Shown: positions 32,726 to 41,957 of the stretch, piece by piece | How positions within the stretch are numbered: position 1 is the first letter of the stretch | Layout of the letters: each line of letters opens with the position of its first letter | From: JBBKWU01 sp037969035 | Lineage (GTDB): Bacteria > Pseudomonadota > Alphaproteobacteria > Micavibrionales > Micavibrionaceae | NCBI GenBank assembly: GCA_037969035.1 | Contig: JBBKWU010000008.1 | Span: 1 to 64,000 of the forward strand | DNA: 64,000 bases | Direction of reading: 5' to 3' | Program-made: the position numbers and the translations under genes | Notes under the pieces: generated by a model | The model's input: only the letters and a program-made list of their open reading frames with translations | Told to the model about the DNA's origin: nothing | Database searches by the model: none

Positions 32726-33163
32726 ATGCCTAAAAATGATTTTTTTACTGCCGCCAACCATTTGTTAGGCGCACAAAATAGCCATTATTACATAACACTC
32801 AAGCTCGATCCAGATTATCAGCCATATATTGATAGAACCAGCTATGTTGTCCCGCATGGCATCGATAGTCAAGCTTCTGATTTTATGCATAGAGTGTCAA
32901 ATTGGGTAGAAAAAAACTGGGAAAAACTAGGTGCGCCACATAATGTCCTTGTAACAGTTAGTCCTCTAGGGTCGTTTCAAAGGCCATCGGATGAATCGTT
33001 GCTGCGCATTGCTGTAAGCTGTGACATTGATAAATTGAAAAATATTCTTCAAGAAATTAGCCGTGAATTTGGCAGCGAAATAGAGAGTATGTCTCCAGCC
33101 ATCACCCGATATGGTCCTTATTTAAATGGCTTAATCGGACCTTTTTACAGAGAATTCCCGTAA
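32726..33163 (+). CDS. Hypothetical protein, 145 aa
   Basis: I do not recognise the family. The protein is soluble, with a tyrosine-rich N-terminal part (SHYYITLKLDPDYQPYI), a VLVTVSPLGSF strand region and a helical C-terminal part, then a Pro/Gly-rich tail. GGGGGAAC precedes the ATG by about 6 bases, so translation is likely. It lies upstream of ugd on the same strand, with a 99-base gap. Confidence 0.6.
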   Translation: MPKNDFFTAANHLLGAQNSHYYITLKLDPDYQPYIDRTSYVVPHGIDSQASDFMHRVSNWVEKNWEKLGAPHNVLVTVSPLGSFQRPSDESLLRIAVSCDIDKLKNILQEISREFGSEIESMSPAITRYGPYLNGLIGPFYREFP

Positions 33164-33262
33164 CATCTAAGTTTGCAGTACATTTATTGAATTCAGGGCT
33201 TTTTAAAACCCTAAAAATGCGTTAATCTCCGCAGTAATTAGGCGTTTAGCGGAGGATTGATT

Positions 33263-34615
33263 ATGCGCATCGGAATGGTTGGAACTGGTTATGTTGGATT
33301 GGTGTCTGGAACATGCTTTGCCGAGTTTGGCTTTGATGTCGTTTGCGTTGATAAAGACGAAGCAAAAATAGAACGTTTGAAAAACGGCGAAATCCCGATT
33401 TACGAACCTGGTTTAGAAGATTTGCTGGCAAAGCAGATTAAATCAGGCCGCATTACGTTTACCACAGATCTGGAAAGTGCTGTGAAAGGCTCGGACGCTG
33501 TATTTATCGCGGTCGGAACACCAACACGCCGTTTTGGCCGTGATGCGGACATGTCCTATGTTTACGCCGCCGTGCGCGAAGTGGCGCAGCATCTTGAAGG
33601 TTATACCGTCATCGTCAATAAATCGACCGTTCCTGTTGGTACAGGGCTTGAGGTTGAAAAGATTATGCGCGAGGAAAACCCGAACGCTGAGTTTGACGTG
33701 ACCTCGAACCCTGAGTTTTTGCGTGAAGGGGCGGCGATTGATGATTTCATGCGTCCTGACCGCGTTGTCATCGGCACGGAATCAGAGCGCGCGAAAAAAG
33801 TGATGCGCGAGGTTTACCGTCCGCTCTACATTAACGAAACACCGATACAGTTCGTAAGCCGCGAAACTGCCGAAATCATTAAATACGCAGCCAATGCGTT
33901 TCTGGCGACAAAAATTACATTCATCAATGAAATCGCCGATCTGTGCGAAAAAGCAGGTGGCGATGTGCAAGACGTTGCACGCGGTATTGGCCTCGATGGT
34001 CGTATCGGCGGTAAATTCTTGCATGCTGGCCCCGGTTATGGCGGCTCATGCTTCCCCAAAGATACCCAAGCGTTAACGCGCATCGGGCAAAAATTCAATA
34101 CACCGCAACGCATCGTGGAATCTGTGATTGCCGTAAACGAAGACCGTAAAGCCAAAATGGCTGATCGTATTATCGAAGCCTGTGGTGGCGATGTACGCGG
34201 CATGAAAATTGGTGTACTTGGCGTGGCGTTTAAACCCAATACTGACGATATGCGCGATGCGCCGTCACTCTCCATTATCCCGATTTTGCAGCAAGCAGGT
34301 GCCACCGTTGTCGCGCATGATCCTGAGGCGATGGAGGAAGCCGCCAAATTGCTCGAAGATGTTATCTGGGCGAAAAATCCTTACGCTGCCGCCGATGGCG
34401 CGGACGCTCTTGTGATTATCACCGAATGGAATGAATATCGCGCGCTGGATTTAAAGCGCGTTGGTGAGTGCATGAATGCAAAACGTTTGATTGATCTGCG
34501 CAATATTTACAAATTGGCTGATATGGATGAAACAGACTTTCATTATGTTTCCGTCGGTCGCCGCACCATCATGCCGAATAAAAAAGCTGTGTTGAAAGAA
34601 GTAGCAGGACAATAA
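33263..34615 (+). CDS. ugd: UDP-glucose 6-dehydrogenase
   Basis: A 450-residue enzyme that oxidises UDP-glucose to UDP-glucuronate in two steps with NAD. The Rossmann fingerprint GTGYVGLVSGTCFAEFG is at the N terminus, the EIIKYAANAFLATKITFINE helix in the middle, and the catalytic C263 in GPGYGGSCFPKDT. GGAGG precedes the ATG at 33263; an in-frame TTG 6 bases earlier is less likely. Its stop overlaps the cysD start (TAATG), so uronate synthesis and sulfate activation are translationally coupled. Confidence 0.95.
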   Translation: MRIGMVGTGYVGLVSGTCFAEFGFDVVCVDKDEAKIERLKNGEIPIYEPGLEDLLAKQIKSGRITFTTDLESAVKGSDAVFIAVGTPTRRFGRDADMSYVYAAVREVAQHLEGYTVIVNKSTVPVGTGLEVEKIMREENPNAEFDVTSNPEFLREGAAIDDFMRPDRVVIGTESERAKKVMREVYRPLYINETPIQFVSRETAEIIKYAANAFLATKITFINEIADLCEKAGGDVQDVARGIGLDGRIGGKFLHAGPGYGGSCFPKDTQALTRIGQKFNTPQRIVESVIAVNEDRKAKMADRIIEACGGDVRGMKIGVLGVAFKPNTDDMRDAPSLSIIPILQQAGATVVAHDPEAMEEAAKLLEDVIWAKNPYAAADGADALVIITEWNEYRALDLKRVGECMNAKRLIDLRNIYKLADMDETDFHYVSVGRRTIMPNKKAVLKEVAGQ

Positions 34616-35412
34616 TGTATAAATACCTCGACGATCTCGAAGCCAAATCAATTTATATCATTCGCGAGGCTTATAACCGCGTGAACCCGTTGGGTATGTT
34701 GTGGTCGATCGGCAAAGACTCAAACGTGATGCTGTGGATGATCCGCAAAGCCTTTTTCGGGCGCGTGCCGTTTGACCTGATACAGCTCGATACCGAAATG
34801 GAACTGCCCGAAGTGTATGAGTTCCGCGACAATATTGTCAAAGAATGGGATTTGCCATTGAAGGTAGAAATGTGCCCGCCTGAATCCGAAATGGATCAAA
34901 CCTTGCCGCCCGCAACCCGTGCCGCGATGCGTAAAACTGAAGGCCTACGTAATTTGATGGCGCGCGAGAAATACCGAGGCATTATCGCAGGTATCCGCCG
35001 TGACGAACAATCCATGCGCGCCAAAGAACGTGTGTTCTCGCCGCGCACATTGGATGGTGCTTGGGATTACAAAGACCAACCCGCCGAATTCTGGGATCAA
35101 TATAAAACCGAATTCCCCGATGGTTGCCATGTGCGCATTCACCCGCTGCTGCACTGGACAGAAATCGATATCTGGCGCTACACACAGCGCGAAAACATCC
35201 CCGTTGTACCGCTGTATTTCGCGCGCGATGGCAAACGTTACCGCTCCTTGGGTGAGAAAAACATCACCTTCCCCGTGGACAGCAATGCCTCAACAATCGA
35301 AGAAATCATCACAGAATTAGAAACAACAAAAGTGTCCGAACGCTCAGGCCGCACAATTGACGCCGAAACCGAAGACAGTTTCGAAAAACTAAGAGCGAAG
35401 GGGTATATGTAA
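34615..35412 (+). CDS. cysD: Sulfate adenylyltransferase subunit 2
   Basis: A 265-residue catalytic subunit of ATP sulfurylase, forming adenylyl sulfate from ATP and sulfate. The PP-loop motif appears as WSIGKDSNVML, with the family's IRRDEQSMRAKERVFSPR and HPLLHWTEIDIWRYTQREN segments downstream. It works with the GTPase CysN, here fused to CysC two genes on. The first base overlaps the ugd stop and the last the start of orf84. Length is slightly shorter than the usual 300 residues, with a shortened N terminus. Confidence 0.93.
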   Translation: MYKYLDDLEAKSIYIIREAYNRVNPLGMLWSIGKDSNVMLWMIRKAFFGRVPFDLIQLDTEMELPEVYEFRDNIVKEWDLPLKVEMCPPESEMDQTLPPATRAAMRKTEGLRNLMAREKYRGIIAGIRRDEQSMRAKERVFSPRTLDGAWDYKDQPAEFWDQYKTEFPDGCHVRIHPLLHWTEIDIWRYTQRENIPVVPLYFARDGKRYRSLGEKNITFPVDSNASTIEEIITELETTKVSERSGRTIDAETEDSFEKLRAKGYM

Positions 35413-35666
35413 TGAAAACAGATATTTATCAACGGCTAGAGGCAGACTTTGGCGAGAAAATACAAGATGCTAAAATGGTGATAGATGACTTGGGCGCCGT
35501 TACAAAAGGTCTTGTTGCAAACGCTCAAATCAGAGCCATTATCTTTGAAGCCAATGGAAATATTGAATTATTGAGAAGGTTTGCCGAGAATTTTGAATAT
35601 AACCGCATCATAGAAGAAAACGCCGAAATAGATTTTGAACAACCTTTTAAAAAGCGAGTTGTCTAA
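35412..35666 (+). CDS. Small protein between cysD and cysNC
   Basis: An 84-residue acidic protein of unknown family. Its predicted helices (RLEADFGEKIQDAKMVIDDL; LVANAQIRAIIFEANGNIEL) give no motif I can name. It starts at the ATG overlapping the cysD stop and ends 3 bases before cysNC, so it is embedded in the operon. Its presence between two genes normally adjacent is unusual; an accessory factor for the sulfurylase or a stray insertion are both possible. Confidence 0.6.
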   Translation: MKTDIYQRLEADFGEKIQDAKMVIDDLGAVTKGLVANAQIRAIIFEANGNIELLRRFAENFEYNRIIEENAEIDFEQPFKKRVV

Positions 35667-35669
35667 GCG

Positions 35670-37586
35670 ATGACCAAAAACACAGACAACACCTTCAAGA
35701 ACCAGCAACTCCGCGTTGTTATCGTGGGGCATGTTGACCATGGTAAATCTACGCTGATCGGGCGTTTGCTTTATGATACGGGCAGCTTGCCTGATGGTAA
35801 GGCTGAGGAAATTGAGCGCGTTAGTAAGCGGCGCGGTGCGGATGCGATTGAATGGTCGTTTTTGCTCGATGCGATGCAGGCCGAGCGCGATCAAGCCATT
35901 ACAATCGACACAACGCAAATTTGGTTCTCCACCGAGGCGCGTGATTACGTGATTATCGATGCACCCGGTCACCGTGAATTTCTGAAAAACATGATTTCGG
36001 GTGCGGCGTCGGCGGATGCGGCTGTGTTGGTTGTGGATGCTGTTGAGGGTGTGCGCGAACAAACGCGCCGCCATGCTTATATGCTTTCGCTGCTCGGGCT
36101 GCGTCAGATTGCCGTGGTCGTCAACAAAATGGACTCCGTTGATTTTTCCGCCGAACGCTTTAACGAAGTCGCCAAAGAAGCCGTCGATTATCTAAGCTCG
36201 ATTGGTTTGACAGCCTCGCACATATTGCCGATTTCCGCACGTCATGGTGACATGATCGCCAACCGCGGTGAACGCATTGATTGGTTCAACGGCAAAAGTC
36301 TGATCGGTGTTCTTGATAGCTTCGAGCTTGCATTGCCGCCCATCTCACAAAGCCTTCGTATGCCTGTGCAGGATGTTTATCGTTACGACGAAGAGCGTAT
36401 TATCGTGGGTCGCATTGAAACGGGCACGTTGCAAAAAGGTGATACGGTTTATTTCTCCCCCACCAATGAAAAAGCCACCGTCACCTCGATCGAAACATGG
36501 CCGAAAGACCCGCAAAAAGTCACCGCTATGGCGGGCGAGTCCGTCGGGTTCAAGCTAGACGAGAAAATCTTTGTCGAGCGCGGCCAAATCGCGAGCCACG
36601 TCAACAATATGCCGATGCTTTCCAACGTTTTCCGCGCCAATATTTTCTGGCTGAGCGATGCAGAGATGCGGGTCGGCAATACTTATAAAGTGCGCTACGC
36701 CACGTGCGAGGCACTTGTCACCGTGCAATCCATTGACCGCGTGATCGACACGCAAGACCTCGCGCAAGATGAAGTTTGCGCCGAAGTCGGACGAAATGAT
36801 GTCGCAGAAGTCACCTTCCGCGCGCGTGATTTACTGCCGATTGACCCTTACACCGATAACCACCGCACAGGCCGTTTGGTTGTCTATGATAAATATGACG
36901 TTGTCGGCGGCGGTACGCTGAATATGGAGGGTTACCCCGATCAACGCCGCACGGTTGAGCCGAAATCCAAAAACATTTATGAGGTTGAATCCCTCACAGG
37001 TTACGACGCCCGTTGTCGTGCTATGGGGCATTATGGCGGTGTGTTCTGGTTTACGGGGCTTTCGGGTGCTGGTAAATCCACGCTTGCTATGGCGGTGGAA
37101 CGCGCGTTGTTTGAGCGTGGTTTTCATACATATGTGCTTGATGGTGATAACGTGCGTCATGGCTTGAACTCTGATCTTGGCTTCTCGCCCGAAGACCGCA
37201 CGGAAAATATCCGCCGCGTGGGTGAGGTCGCCGCATTGCAAGCTGATGCAGGCTTAGTTTGTGTTACCGCATTCATCTCGCCCTACCGCGAAGATAGAGA
37301 CCGCGCGCGTCGTGCTGCTCCAACCCATTACCACGAAATTTTCGTGAAAGCTGATTTGGCAACCTGCGAAGGTCGTGACCCCAAAGGCCTCTATAAAAAA
37401 GCCCGCGCGGGTCAAATCCCAGAATTCACAGGCATCGATTCCCCGTACGAAGCCCCCGATAACCCTGATCTGGTGGTTGACACCCAACACAACGACATTG
37501 AAACCTGCGTTGCCCAAATCCTAAAATACATCGAAGCCAATATCGGTTTGCGTGAAGAGCCTGCAAGCGCTCAAGCGGCGGGATAA
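35670..37586 (+). CDS. cysNC: Bifunctional sulfate adenylyltransferase subunit 1 / adenylylsulfate kinase
   Basis: A 638-residue fusion. Residues about 10-440 are the CysN GTPase: the P-loop GHVDHGKSTLIGRLL, switch region with DAPGHREFLKNM, VNKMDSV for guanine recognition, then two beta-barrel domains. Residues about 455-625 are the CysC APS kinase: GLSGAGKSTLAM, LDGDNVRHGLNSDLGF, and CVTAFISPYRED. Together with CysD it makes PAPS. The frame continues past the fusion to an Ala-rich tail. Confidence 0.95.
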   Translation: MTKNTDNTFKNQQLRVVIVGHVDHGKSTLIGRLLYDTGSLPDGKAEEIERVSKRRGADAIEWSFLLDAMQAERDQAITIDTTQIWFSTEARDYVIIDAPGHREFLKNMISGAASADAAVLVVDAVEGVREQTRRHAYMLSLLGLRQIAVVVNKMDSVDFSAERFNEVAKEAVDYLSSIGLTASHILPISARHGDMIANRGERIDWFNGKSLIGVLDSFELALPPISQSLRMPVQDVYRYDEERIIVGRIETGTLQKGDTVYFSPTNEKATVTSIETWPKDPQKVTAMAGESVGFKLDEKIFVERGQIASHVNNMPMLSNVFRANIFWLSDAEMRVGNTYKVRYATCEALVTVQSIDRVIDTQDLAQDEVCAEVGRNDVAEVTFRARDLLPIDPYTDNHRTGRLVVYDKYDVVGGGTLNMEGYPDQRRTVEPKSKNIYEVESLTGYDARCRAMGHYGGVFWFTGLSGAGKSTLAMAVERALFERGFHTYVLDGDNVRHGLNSDLGFSPEDRTENIRRVGEVAALQADAGLVCVTAFISPYREDRDRARRAAPTHYHEIFVKADLATCEGRDPKGLYKKARAGQIPEFTGIDSPYEAPDNPDLVVDTQHNDIETCVAQILKYIEANIGLREEPASAQAAG

Positions 37587-37590
37587 GGGA

Positions 37591-38049
37591 ATGAATATTC
37601 GCTTTGCGAGGCCAGAAGACGCGCAAAAGTTGGAAAATTTTTTAGTATTCAATAATGGCGAAGGCGCTCGTAAATTGGCGCAACAATATATTCAATGTTG
37701 CTTTTCCAATGACTATAGAAAACCATTTTTCGTTGTTGTTGAAATGAATGATGACATTGTTGGTGCCGCAGCATTCTCGCAAGAAATATTCACAACTGGT
37801 TTATGGGGGATTAGCTGGGTCAGTGTTCATGAAGATCATCGTCATCAAGGGTTGGGTGAAAAACTTATTAGGAAATGTCTTGATGAAATTACGGCGAATG
37901 CTGATGGTAAAGTAAATGTGATGTTGGGGACGTATCCTGATAAAACAGGTCTTTATGATAAAACAGGGTTCGTCAAATTAGGAAAAAGCCATTGTGGTGG
38001 TTGGTTTATGACGACAGTAGTTGGTGAAACAAAGAAAGAAACCAAATGA
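37591..38049 (+). CDS. GNAT-family N-acetyltransferase
   Basis: A 152-residue acetyl-CoA-dependent transferase. The N-terminal strand NIRFARPEDAQKL, a VGAAAFSQE strand, the conserved strand-and-loop WVSVHEDHRHQGLGEKLI (the acetyl-CoA pyrophosphate loop), and the C-terminal GLYDKTGFVKLG helix-strand are visible. I start at 37591 with AAGGGA upstream; the open frame overlapping the cysNC 3' end is a shadow. Substrate unknown. It lies within the sulfur operon, overlapping cysQ by 4 bases. Confidence 0.85.
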   Translation: MNIRFARPEDAQKLENFLVFNNGEGARKLAQQYIQCCFSNDYRKPFFVVVEMNDDIVGAAAFSQEIFTTGLWGISWVSVHEDHRHQGLGEKLIRKCLDEITANADGKVNVMLGTYPDKTGLYDKTGFVKLGKSHCGGWFMTTVVGETKKETK

Positions 38050-38867
38050 GTAAAATTCTCGAACATCCCGAAGCTCTTTGCAACATGATCCGTCGTTTGG
38101 CGATTGAGGCGGGGAATGTCACGTTGACTCATTTTGAGGATTCTGGCTATCAGGGTGCTGATGTGAAGGGTGATGGTTCGCCTGTGACGTTGGCTGATCG
38201 TGCGGCTGAAGCTGTGATTGAGAAGGCCTTGAAGGATATAACGCCCGATGTGCCGATGATCGGCGAAGAAGCGGTCAGCGAAGGCCGTATTCCTGATCTG
38301 TCGAACAGCGATTATTACTGGATGGTTGATCCGCTGGACGGTACGAAAGAATTTATTTCAGGCAGCGGTGATTACACGGTCAATATCGCGCTGATCCATC
38401 ATAACCGCCCTGTGTTGGGTGTTGTGTATGCGCCTGTACCGGGTGAGCTTTATGCGGGGTTTGGTGCGGGTACGGCATTGCGCTGGATGGAAGATACAGA
38501 GAAAGACCGCCCGATCACGGTGCGCAGTATGCCGCGTCAGGGTTTGACCGTTGTGGCGAGCAAAAGCCATGGCAGCGGTGCAAAGCTTGATGATTACCTC
38601 TCGCAATTCAAGGTCGAGAAAATCATGAAACGCGGTAGCTCTCTCAAAATTTGTGCTGTGGCGGCAGGCAAGGCAGATTTATATCCGCGCTTTGGCCCCA
38701 CGTGCGAGTGGGATACAGCCGCAGGCCACGCCGTGCTTATCGCGGCAGGCGGTGATTTAACCAATGTCGATGGCAGCCCGTTCATCTATGGCAAGGTTGA
38801 TCAAAAATTCCTGAACCCTGAATTTATCGCAAAATCAGCCGATATCGTCGCAATCGATGCTGCTTAA
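38046..38867 (+). CDS. cysQ: 3'(2'),5'-bisphosphate nucleotidase
   Basis: A 273-residue phosphatase that removes PAP, left after PAPS is used, and can dephosphorylate PAPS. Inositol-monophosphatase-fold metal motifs are intact: GEE in MIGEEAVS, the WMVDPLDGTKEF motif and the C-terminal CEWDTAAGHAV. It starts within the GNAT stop codon (ATGA). PAP clearance is the expected last step of an operon that makes PAPS, which supports actual use of PAPS in this cell. Confidence 0.93.
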   Translation: MSKILEHPEALCNMIRRLAIEAGNVTLTHFEDSGYQGADVKGDGSPVTLADRAAEAVIEKALKDITPDVPMIGEEAVSEGRIPDLSNSDYYWMVDPLDGTKEFISGSGDYTVNIALIHHNRPVLGVVYAPVPGELYAGFGAGTALRWMEDTEKDRPITVRSMPRQGLTVVASKSHGSGAKLDDYLSQFKVEKIMKRGSSLKICAVAAGKADLYPRFGPTCEWDTAAGHAVLIAAGGDLTNVDGSPFIYGKVDQKFLNPEFIAKSADIVAIDAA

Positions 38868-38922
38868 CCGCCAGTGTTATCAGGGGTAGCTCATATGGAC
38901 AATATAGGAATATTTTGCTATA

Positions 38923-39054
38923 TTAGCGTTGTAATCGCCAGAGCTGCGTCTTTCTGATCTCATCGGTGCGGAGGTCAGAATACAGTGTCTTTTGTGTCGG
39001 GGTGAGGGCGGTAAAAATTGTTTTTTTGAAAATAACTAGACTTAGTCCAGTCAA
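38923..39054 (-). pseudogene. Possible small-gene remnant downstream of pleD
   Basis: A minus-strand frame from a TTG at 39054 encodes 43 residues. The latter two thirds (LTPTQKTLYSDLRTDEIRKT, then QLWRLQR) read like a real, charged helical protein C terminus. The first ten codons overlap the TTAGTCCA palindrome, and no ribosome-binding site is visible. The most likely reading is the end of a gene whose start was replaced by the repeat. Family unknown. Confidence 0.3.
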
Positions 39055-39113
39055 TTTTTAGCAAATTAATAGGGGATAGCAGCTATAACTTAGTCCACTA
39101 CTGAGTGGACTAA
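39036..39113. repeat. TTAGTCCAC palindromes, copy B
   Basis: TTAGTCCACT (39090-39099) and AGTGGACTAA (39104-39113) form a 10-bp hairpin with a 4-base loop, and TAGACTTAGTCCAGT lies at about 39037-39051. The same pair of motifs occurs downstream of fdx (14495-14571). As there, the hairpin ends 10 bases from the stop of a minus-strand gene, here pleD. Confidence 0.7.
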
Positions 39114-39123
39114 CTCGTTTAAA

Positions 39124-40551
39124 CTACTCAATTACTTCGCGCGCGGTATGCTGGAAGTCATCAGGGTTGAGTTTGCCGACATTTTCAAAAATCGTACAGT
39201 TGCGTCCGCCATTTTTGGCATCATATAACATTTTATCGGCGCGCTCTAATACGCTTGTGACGGTGTGCTCACCATGTTCGATCAAGGCACCGCCAATGGA
39301 TGTCGTGATTGTTATTTCGCCCTCTGGTGCGGCGCATTTAATGGGAACGCGGCTAATGGATGTGCGCAGGCGTTCGGCAATGATTTGTGACATTTCCATC
39401 GACGTATCAGGCAAAATCGCGACAAATTCCTCACCACCCAAACGCGCAACAAGGTCAAAGCTACGTAACGAGTCTTTGAGGCGGTGTGCAAAAACGCGCA
39501 ACACTTCGTCCCCAACGCCGTGACCGTAAGTGTCATTCACTTCTTTGAAATGATCGATATCAAGCAGCAAGACACAAAGGTCTTTTTTGCTCTCTTTGTT
39601 TTTCTCTAGCAATTTTTGTAAGTGAGTGTCGAGATAGCGACGATTATAAAGGCCTGTGAGGCTGTCGGTGACGGCTTGCGTCATGCTGGTTTCATAATTT
39701 GTGCGCAGGCGGTCTTGGAAGCGGCGGCGGCGGATTTGTGTTCTGGCGCGAGCCAATAATTCGTTACGGTCAATCGGGCGGAGGATGTAGTCATGCGCGC
39801 CGATTTCAAGGCCATGGGCGATGCGATCCATATCGTCTTCGTTTGATACCATTAAGATAGGGACAGAGCGTGTGCGCTCGTTTGATTTTAGATGTGAGCA
39901 AAGGCGCAAACCGTCTTCGTTTCGCAAATTTAAACTTACGATGATCAACTCTAAATCATGCTTGTTGATTTCTTCCATGGCATTAGCGCCAGTTTCGCAG
40001 ACAATGCAATGATCGTGATCAACCTTGAGCGTTTGCATGATTTTCTCAGATTCAAAATCTTGGTCTTCGATCACCAATACATGGGCGTGTTCGACAGGTT
40101 CACTCATCACGTTGGCTTTGTTCTCGACAATACCGAGTTGGCTTGCGGTGTTTTCACGCATGCGCCATTCATCCACGGCCATTTTTAGACGGACTAATGA
40201 TCTTACGCGCGCCATAAGAGCAGTGTCATTGACTGGTTTACTCAGGAAATCATCTGCGCCTGCTTCAAGCCCGCGCACACGGTCAGCACTATCGGTGAGT
40301 GCTGTCACCATAACAACAGGAATATGGGCAACGGCGGGATTATCTTTAATTCTGCGGCAGACTTCGAATCCGTCCATGCCAGGCATCATAACATCAAGCA
40401 GCACAAGGTCGGGGCTGTCTTCTTCTACTCTTTTCAAAGCCTCAACGCCGCTTGTCGCGGTGAGAACCTCATAGTATTCGCTCGTGAGTTTGGCCTCAAG
40501 CAGCTTTACATTCGGTAGAATATCATCAACGACCAGTACACGTGCAGACAT
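39124..40551 (-). CDS. pleD: PleD-type response regulator / diguanylate cyclase
   Basis: A 475-residue protein with two receiver domains and a GGDEF domain. The first receiver (about 3-120) has the phosphoacceptor D53 in LLDVMMPGMDG. The second (about 155-275) is degenerate: the acceptor position carries Ser in IIVSLNL, as in PleD's adaptor domain. The GGDEF domain (about 310-460) has the active GGEEF and an RxxD inhibitory site five residues ahead (RSFD-LVARL-GGEEF). Phosphorylation would drive dimerisation and c-di-GMP synthesis. It follows divK, as in Caulobacter. Confidence 0.95.
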   Translation of the reverse strand: MSARVLVVDDILPNVKLLEAKLTSEYYEVLTATSGVEALKRVEEDSPDLVLLDVMMPGMDGFEVCRRIKDNPAVAHIPVVMVTALTDSADRVRGLEAGADDFLSKPVNDTALMARVRSLVRLKMAVDEWRMRENTASQLGIVENKANVMSEPVEHAHVLVIEDQDFESEKIMQTLKVDHDHCIVCETGANAMEEINKHDLELIIVSLNLRNEDGLRLCSHLKSNERTRSVPILMVSNEDDMDRIAHGLEIGAHDYILRPIDRNELLARARTQIRRRRFQDRLRTNYETSMTQAVTDSLTGLYNRRYLDTHLQKLLEKNKESKKDLCVLLLDIDHFKEVNDTYGHGVGDEVLRVFAHRLKDSLRSFDLVARLGGEEFVAILPDTSMEMSQIIAERLRTSISRVPIKCAAPEGEITITTSIGGALIEHGEHTVTSVLERADKMLYDAKNGGRNCTIFENVGKLNPDDFQHTAREVIE

Positions 40552-40578
40552 TTAATTCATGACCTCTCGTAACATTAA

Positions 40579-40944
40579 CTAGTTCAAATATTTATGAATA
40601 ACTTCCATGAAGTGCGTCACAGAAATAGGCTTGGAGATATAATCCTCGCAGCCGCCCTCACGGATTTTCTGTTCATCGCCTTTCATTGCAAAGGCGGTCA
40701 CCGCAATCACGGGAATAACTTTTAGAACGTCATCGGCTTTTAGCATTTTGGTGACATCTAGGCCTGAAATCTCAGGGAGCTGTATATCCATCAGGATAAG
40801 GTCGGGTTTATGTTCCCGTGCGAGTTCCAGCACATCTTTGCCGTTACGCGTTTCAACTGTGTCAATGCCGTGCGCTTCCAGCAAGTCATGAAATAATTTC
40901 ATGTTCAGTTCGTTATCTTCGACGATTAAAACAGTCTTACTCAT
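40579..40944 (-). CDS. divK: DivK single-domain response regulator
   Basis: A 121-residue lone receiver domain. The acidic pocket is VEDN at 8-11, the phosphoacceptor D53 in ILMDIQLPE and the conserved Lys in DYISKPI. Its length, the D53 position and its place 27 bases upstream of pleD match the divK-pleD operon of Caulobacter and relatives. DivK relays signals among cell-cycle kinases and helps direct cell fate and division-plane control. No output domain is present. Confidence 0.93.
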   Translation of the reverse strand: MSKTVLIVEDNELNMKLFHDLLEAHGIDTVETRNGKDVLELAREHKPDLILMDIQLPEISGLDVTKMLKADDVLKVIPVIAVTAFAMKGDEQKIREGGCEDYISKPISVTHFMEVIHKYLN

Positions 40945-41066
40945 AATATTATGCAGTATCCTAAAAATTCAGTTTCTGTTGGACATCCATCTTACGATAT
41001 AGAGTCTTGATAAGGTTTTAAATTAAATATTTTAATTTGCTTATAAATGTTTTTTATTGCGGCTGC

Positions 41067-41957
41067 TTATTCGCATTTTTCGGCGTCCAGCCTCTCTAGC
41101 GCGACGAGTTTTTGCGTCACGGAAAAATCACTATACTCGACGAGCATATCACTGATGACGCCATTATTGTGGAATATCGCGCTCATTTCATAGTCGGCTT
41201 CTGATTCGGGATTGATCGCGGGGAAGAATGCCATGCGCACGTTCCATGCAGGGGCGTGGATAAGGGTGCTATCAACGCCAGCTCTTTCCTCGGAATCTGC
41301 GGCAGTGTCTTTTTCTTTGCCAATGAAGCTGTTGATTTCAACGGGGCCGTCTTCGTCGCTGCCGTCAAAAACGCGGGCATTATAAAAACGTTTGCCTTGT
41401 TCTGCGTGTTTTAACATTTCAACGGTATGCGCCATCGGGAATAGCATGTCATCGTCAAGGTCATAAACCAGACCAGTCGGCATGGTGTAAACAGCTTCGC
41501 CTTTTGTGGTGTTATCGGATTTAACTTCGACAACAGCCGTTTCATTATTCTTTGCGGCTTCGGCGCGGCCTCTTATTTCTTGATAAAGATCGCCATTGCG
41601 TTTGCGGCGCGAATTGAAATCAAGGCTCTTCCCATCGAATGTTTCATAGGTTGAAAAATCGCTAGTGATATTCATTGGCGCGCTATCGGCATATTCGTAT
41701 TTTAGATTAAAGCGGTGATCTGTCGTCCATGCATCACAAGTATGATTCCATTCGAAAAACATTTGACCGCTGATATTCAAGACTTGCGAGCTGTTTTTAC
41801 GGGCAACCATTTTGATGTCATACAGTGCCTTGTGCGGGACGAGAGCATTAAGCACGTCATTATTGTTCAACGCAGCCGCATGCGTTGTCGCGGGAGAAAC
41901 CGATAGTAAGAGTGCGCCCGCAAAAAAAGAATTTCGTATTTTGTCTTTTAAAATCAT
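41067..41957 (-). CDS. eipB: Periplasmic EipB/DUF1849-family protein
   Basis: A 296-residue secreted beta-spiral protein of the DUF1849/EipB family, which supports envelope integrity in Brucella. I start at MILKDKI (41957), where GGAAGA lies upstream; it then has a signal peptide (FFAGALLLSVSPATTHAA). The mature protein begins NALVPHKALYDIKMVA, typical of the family. The only two mature cysteines, in NHTCDAW and near the C-terminal EKCE, fit the conserved disulfide. An upstream extension of 33 residues in the open frame is probably not translated. Confidence 0.85.
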   Translation of the reverse strand: MILKDKIRNSFFAGALLLSVSPATTHAAALNNNDVLNALVPHKALYDIKMVARKNSSQVLNISGQMFFEWNHTCDAWTTDHRFNLKYEYADSAPMNITSDFSTYETFDGKSLDFNSRRKRNGDLYQEIRGRAEAAKNNETAVVEVKSDNTTKGEAVYTMPTGLVYDLDDDMLFPMAHTVEMLKHAEQGKRFYNARVFDGSDEDGPVEINSFIGKEKDTAADSEERAGVDSTLIHAPAWNVRMAFFPAINPESEADYEMSAIFHNNGVISDMLVEYSDFSVTQKLVALERLDAEKCE

